A DNA stretch of 64,000 bases, taken from contig NZ_JAAEHL010000004.1 of assembly GCF_010614725.1 (NCBI RefSeq), positions 465,605-529,604 of the forward strand. Reading direction: 5' to 3'. The notes beneath the pieces are model-generated. The model had not been told where the DNA came from and did not search any database. It was given only the letters and a program-made list of their open reading frames with translations. Positions within the stretch are counted from its first letter, which is position 1; every line of letters starts with the position of its first letter. A program made the position numbers and the translations under genes. This stretch comes from Flavobacterium ajazii (GTDB lineage Bacteria > Bacteroidota > Bacteroidia > Flavobacteriales > Flavobacteriaceae). Of this stretch, positions 59,965 through 64,000 are shown piece after piece.

Positions 59965-62900
59965 ATGAAAAAAAACAAAATTCATTTACCAACCATTTTA
60001 TGTATACTACTGACACAATTTGTATTTAGTCAGTCCTCAATAATACCGGATATTAAAAGTCCAAATACCGCATCCATGCAGCGATTCGGTGAAATCCCGG
60101 TGAGTTTATTTACAGGAACACCGGACATATCTATACCCATACATACCCTGACATCAGGTTCAATAAATGTTCCTGTTACGCTGAGTTATCATGCAGGTTC
60201 TGTAAGACCTAACCAGCATCCCGGCTGGGTTGGTTTGGGCTGGAACCTGAGTAGTTTTGGGGCTATTCATAGGGATGTGAAAGGTCTGATTGATGAATTA
60301 GGAGGCGAAACTCCATTGTATACAACAGTTCCTTATTATCCAAATCCGGCGAGTGCTTCTAATACTTCCGGATCGCAGATTATAGAATCAACAACCAATT
60401 GGTATACTCCGGCAAATTTATATGACTATTTCAGCGTTACCAATGCCGATCTTTATTCCCCTGATGTTCAGGCCGATGAATTTAGTTTTAATTTTTATGG
60501 GCATAGCGGTAAATTTTATTATGCCGGACCTGTAAAAGGATGGGTAGTTATATCAGATGAAAATATTAAGGTTGAAGTTGATGGATTTTTAAGTCCGTTA
60601 CAGATACTGGATTTAATAAATGAATACAATCCTGTATTTACTTTGGGAGGTAGTCATGTGAATTACCAGGCCAGAATGTTTAAAGGATTTACTTTAACAA
60701 TAGAAAATGGTACAAAATACATATTTGGAGGGACTAATGCCGTAGAATTTTCTTCCCCTTATGGAGCTGAATCTTTCCCGGGAGTCAGAGCTGATACATG
60801 GCTTTTAAAAAAGATAGTGGACAGCAATGGCAGAGAAGTTAATTTACAATATAGCAGAGACTATATAAATTGCAACCTGTATTACACAGTCAGCAGCAGC
60901 AGTTATAGCTGTAAAGACATTTCAAACGGTCCCGCCGGAACTGGTAGTGAGGGTATTCTTTCCGGTAGTGTTAATCCTAATGATTTAACAGGAAGCTATA
61001 TCTTTCCAATGTATTTAACTTCTATTGCCTCAGATACAGAAACCCTTACATTCAGCAGTTCAGTAGCGACCACTTTACGATATACGGATCTGCAGTTAAA
61101 TAAATGGAGTACTTCGGCCGCCAATTTAACTCTCATAGATAAAAATATTAATCTTCTGCAATGGAAGAAACTCGATCAAATAACCGTCAGCAGTAATTTT
61201 AATAACAGTTCCGGTTTCAGCAATAAATATTATTTTTTAAGTTATAATCAAAGTGCAACTGAAAGATTTTCGTTAAACGGATTAACGCAGACAAGTAATG
61301 GGCCGGAAATTAAAAATTATAGCTTTTTTTATGATAATATTGCATCAATGCCTCCTTATAGCGGCAATAAAACAGACCATTGGGGATTTGGAAATAATAT
61401 AGATTTTACCGCTAATACTACTTTGTCAACATTTGATAAAAAAGTAACCAATCCATTATATGTAACACAAGGACTGCTGATAAAAATGAAATATCCAACA
61501 GGCGGATATTCAACTTTTACCTGGGAAGCACATCAACATTCAAGAGTTGTACCGGCTTCAAGAATTGGTTTAATCCCTTATACAGGTTATGCAGGGGGAA
61601 GCAGGATAGCCAGTATTAAAAATTATACAAGTACTGATCTGCTGGCAAATGAAAAAAAATATTACTACTTAAACGGATATACATCAACTGCCAGTCTTTC
61701 CACATTAACATCAAGCGGGGTTTTAAATGGTAAACCTCAATATAGTTTTAGTGCCACAGACAGATTAAGTGTTAATGGAAGTCTGAAAATTTCATATACT
61801 ATAAATCAGCTTAATTCTATAGCAAATTATAATTTTAACGGAAATGGATCCCATATAGGATATGATGAAGTTACAGAAGTAAATTCAGACGGTTCCTACA
61901 CTAAACATTATTTTACAAATTACGGCACTGATAAAAACGGAATTACTCATGATGACCAGTCACCGACAGGAAAATTAGGCTGGATTCAGGGAGATGATGC
62001 TTATATGCCTTTCTCTTCATTAGAATTAGAAAGAGGAAAAACCACAGGAACCTACTATTATAAATCAGACAATACCCTTCTGAAAAAAAATATAATTACC
62101 TACAGGAATGATACAGCAAGATTTGATGATTTTGAAAAACAAATCATCAGGAATTTTTCAGTTGGTTCCTGTACCAGTACTGATGCATTGATGTTTGTGG
62201 CAGCAATTAAAAACTTCAGGTACAATTATTATCCCATACAGAACGCTACTACAACCTATGACGGCAATGGCAGTAATCCTGTCGTATTTACCAAAAATTT
62301 TACGTACAATTCTAAAAATCAGCTGGCAAGTGAAACAAGCAGTACCTCTGGCAGTACCTCTTTAAAAAGTAATTTTTACTATCCACAGGATACACAAGCA
62401 GTGAGCCTGCCTTATGCGACTGATTTAGTTTCGGCAAATAGAATAGACACTCCCATAAAAACCGAAAACTACAGAGGAAATGATAAAATAGCTGAAAAAA
62501 TTACAGTTTACGACAAAAATGCAGCAACACTTCAAATTTTACCTAAAAATGAATACAGTGCTAAATTTCCTAATACACTGACAAGCATTACGATTCCTCC
62601 TGTTGGCCAGTTAGAAAATAAAATAACTTACAACCAGTATGATACCAAAGGTAATATTTTGCAATATACTCCTGAAAATGGTATTCCGGTCAGTATTATT
62701 TGGGGTTATAACCAAACCGTACCTGTTGCCAAAATCGAAAATGCAGTATATTCAAGTATTCCCCCTGCCATGATTACCAACATACAAACGGCATCCAATT
62801 CGAATATAGAAGCAAACTTACTGACTGAATTGACCACTTTAAGAAATTCACTACCTAATGCCATGGTTACCACCTATACTTATGCACCACTTAAAGGAAT

Positions 62901-63027
62901 CAGTACCATTACCGATCCTAAAGGTAATAAGACATCCTATTCGTATGATGCTTTTGGTAACTTACAGACTGTAAAAGATAACGGAGGCAATATCATATCA
63001 GAAAACGCCTATCATTTTAAAAGATAA
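59965..63027 (+). CDS. Exported RHS/YD-repeat-family protein
   Basis: 1020 residues; signal peptide about 1-22 (ending FVFSQ). N-terminal SpvB/TcdB-like segment: FGEIPVSLFTGTPDISIPIHTL, VTLSYHAGSVRPNQHPGWVGLGWNL, an N-terminal feature of RHS and insecticidal toxin complex proteins. The C-terminal 60 residues carry a YD repeat (ITDPKGNKTSYSYDAFGNLQTV). It ends in HFKR with no toxin domain, so it is the first component of a two-gene unit; the next gene starts 11 bp later. Such proteins form cage-like shells that carry a toxin. Confidence 0.85.
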   Translation: MKKNKIHLPTILCILLTQFVFSQSSIIPDIKSPNTASMQRFGEIPVSLFTGTPDISIPIHTLTSGSINVPVTLSYHAGSVRPNQHPGWVGLGWNLSSFGAIHRDVKGLIDELGGETPLYTTVPYYPNPASASNTSGSQIIESTTNWYTPANLYDYFSVTNADLYSPDVQADEFSFNFYGHSGKFYYAGPVKGWVVISDENIKVEVDGFLSPLQILDLINEYNPVFTLGGSHVNYQARMFKGFTLTIENGTKYIFGGTNAVEFSSPYGAESFPGVRADTWLLKKIVDSNGREVNLQYSRDYINCNLYYTVSSSSYSCKDISNGPAGTGSEGILSGSVNPNDLTGSYIFPMYLTSIASDTETLTFSSSVATTLRYTDLQLNKWSTSAANLTLIDKNINLLQWKKLDQITVSSNFNNSSGFSNKYYFLSYNQSATERFSLNGLTQTSNGPEIKNYSFFYDNIASMPPYSGNKTDHWGFGNNIDFTANTTLSTFDKKVTNPLYVTQGLLIKMKYPTGGYSTFTWEAHQHSRVVPASRIGLIPYTGYAGGSRIASIKNYTSTDLLANEKKYYYLNGYTSTASLSTLTSSGVLNGKPQYSFSATDRLSVNGSLKISYTINQLNSIANYNFNGNGSHIGYDEVTEVNSDGSYTKHYFTNYGTDKNGITHDDQSPTGKLGWIQGDDAYMPFSSLELERGKTTGTYYYKSDNTLLKKNIITYRNDTARFDDFEKQIIRNFSVGSCTSTDALMFVAAIKNFRYNYYPIQNATTTYDGNGSNPVVFTKNFTYNSKNQLASETSSTSGSTSLKSNFYYPQDTQAVSLPYATDLVSANRIDTPIKTENYRGNDKIAEKITVYDKNAATLQILPKNEYSAKFPNTLTSITIPPVGQLENKITYNQYDTKGNILQYTPENGIPVSIIWGYNQTVPVAKIENAVYSSIPPAMITNIQTASNSNIEANLLTELTTLRNSLPNAMVTTYTYAPLKGISTITDPKGNKTSYSYDAFGNLQTVKDNGGNIISENAYHFKR

Positions 63028-63038
63028 TTTAGAAAATC

Positions 63039-64000
63039 ATGAAAAAAATAGCCTTATTGGTACTAACGCTGTTTCCTGTTTTGCTTTTAAGCCAGACCCA
63101 AACAGAGAATTATATAAAAACGACCATTTACAAAGTAGAATCAACTGCCAGTATCGCAGCTCCTACTGCACTGCAGGCCAATCAAAATATTACCTATTTT
63201 GATGGTTTGGGACGTCCTGTCCAACAGGTAGCCCATCAGCAGTCCGCTACAGGAAAAGATATTGTAACCCCTATAGAATATGATGCTTTGGGACGTCAGG
63301 CCAAAGAGTATTTACCTTATGTACCCACTACAGCAGCTTCTCTCAATTATAAAACGACCGCACTAACAGATGTTGGCACATTTTACAATACAGCAATATA
63401 CGAGAGCACACTTAACCCTTATTCTCAAAAAGAATTTGAGGTCTCACCGCTTAACAGAGTCCTGAAACAGGCTGCTCCCGGAAATGACTGGAAGCTTGGA
63501 AACGGCCACGAAATAAGACTGGACTATCAGACCAATATTGCTGCAGATCTGGTAAAAAAATACTTGGTCGCTACTGCACTTAATACCAGTGGAGTTTATA
63601 TGCCAACCGTTACCTCTTCTGCAAATTATGCAGCTGGTCAATTATACAAAACCATTACCAAAGACGAGAACTGGACAGCGGGGAATAACAATACCACGGT
63701 AGAGTTTAAAAATGCAGAAGGTCAGGTTATACTCAAAAGAACCTACAATGAAAACCTGCCGCATGATACGTATTACATTTACGATAACTATGGTAATTTA
63801 ACCTATGTATTGTCTCCAAAAGCCGAAGGCGCAATTACAGAACCTGTATTAAACAACTTGTGTTACCAATACCGCTACGATTTCCGTAACCGTCTCATTG
63901 AAAAAAAACTACCCGGCAAAGACTGGGAATACCTAGTATATGATAAACTAGACAGACTTGTTCTGACCCAGGATGCCAATTTAAGAGTCAATAATAAATG
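63039..64000 (+). CDS. RHS-repeat protein (DUF6443-type N-terminus), 3' partial
   Basis: Starts [19 protein letters not shown], a signal peptide, and continues to the window edge without a stop. The DUF6443 segment [24 protein letters not shown] is followed by [19 protein letters not shown] and YD-type repeats ([43 protein letters not shown]). These proteins usually continue for 1,000 or more residues, with an RHS core and a variable C-terminal toxin followed by an immunity gene, all outside the window. Confidence 0.9.
   Translation, partial: MKKIALLVLTLFPVLLLSQTQTENYIKTTIYKVESTASIAAPTALQANQNITYFDGLGRPVQQVAHQQSATGKDIVTPIEYDALGRQAKEYLPYVPTTAASLNYKTTALTDVGTFYNTAIYESTLNPYSQKEFEVSPLNRVLKQAAPGNDWKLGNGHEIRLDYQTNIAADLVKKYLVATALNTSGVYMPTVTSSANYAAGQLYKTITKDENWTAGNNNTTVEFKNAEGQVILKRTYNENLPHDTYYIYDNYGNLTYVLSPKAEGAITEPVLNNLCYQYRYDFRNRLIEKKLPGKDWEYLVYDKLDRLVLTQDANLRVNNK

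Overview
The window is a stretch of a Flavobacterium-type genome (Bacteroidetes). It is AT-rich, with promoters of the Bacteroidetes form TTTG - about 20 nt - TAnnTTTG. It encodes T9SS sorting domains of both type A and type B, SusC-like TonB receptors, GLPGLI proteins and a two-gene (split) MetH. No rRNA, tRNA or CRISPR array was seen.

Layout. 1-6730: secreted or surface proteins (partial transglutaminase-like protein, unknown exported protein, Sel1-repeat T9SS protein, glycine-rich protein with a C-terminal HExxGH motif) followed by two tandem, near-identical exported proteins, each with its own terminator. 6741-15303: an esterase, a TonB-dependent barrel and a three-gene iron operon (TonB receptor, DUF4374 surface lipoprotein, PepSY membrane protein) ordered like the Bacteroides XusABC siderophore system. 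15473-22316: PLP decarboxylase, large T9SS type-B adhesin-like protein, dicarboxylate symporter, methyltransferase. 22352-29127: metF and split metH behind a SAM-I riboswitch, interrupted by a DUF1016 nuclease gene and many short intergenic repeats. 29280-39917: sulfate assimilation (TauE/SafE permease, cysH, cysD, cysN, sulfite reductase with a C-terminal HEPN domain, two siroheme genes, ferredoxin-NADP reductase), a second TauE/SafE gene and an Rrf2 regulator. 40154-51820: homocysteine/methionine synthesis (PLP sulfhydrylase, OsmC, aspartokinase-homoserine dehydrogenase, metX behind a second SAM-I riboswitch, metY, and metK behind a SAM-II-like leader). 51839-58757: M28 peptidase, outer membrane barrel with GLPGLI partner, unknown exported protein and deoxynucleoside kinase. 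58778-59640: decayed IS982-family transposase. 59965-64000: two RHS/YD-repeat genes, the second running off the window.

The 22-52 kb region is one sulfur regulon: sulfate is activated and reduced to sulfide, metX/metY put the sulfur into homocysteine, MetH/MetF methylate it, and MetK makes SAM, which feeds back through the riboswitches. The most interesting structure lies in the metX-metY-metK intergenic spaces. At two loci there are two tandem units of a short Met/Cys-containing open frame followed by an intrinsic terminator, then a small protein gene whose product ends LLxLMYSxENExLFI. At the metY locus the leader peptides are strikingly Met/Cys rich. This looks like paired ribosome-mediated attenuation sensing cysteine and methionine, layered on SAM riboswitches and a candidate Rrf2 operator shared by three sulfur promoters. 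A second candidate system is the secreted HExxGH protein with its duplicated exported partners at 3.9-6.7 kb.
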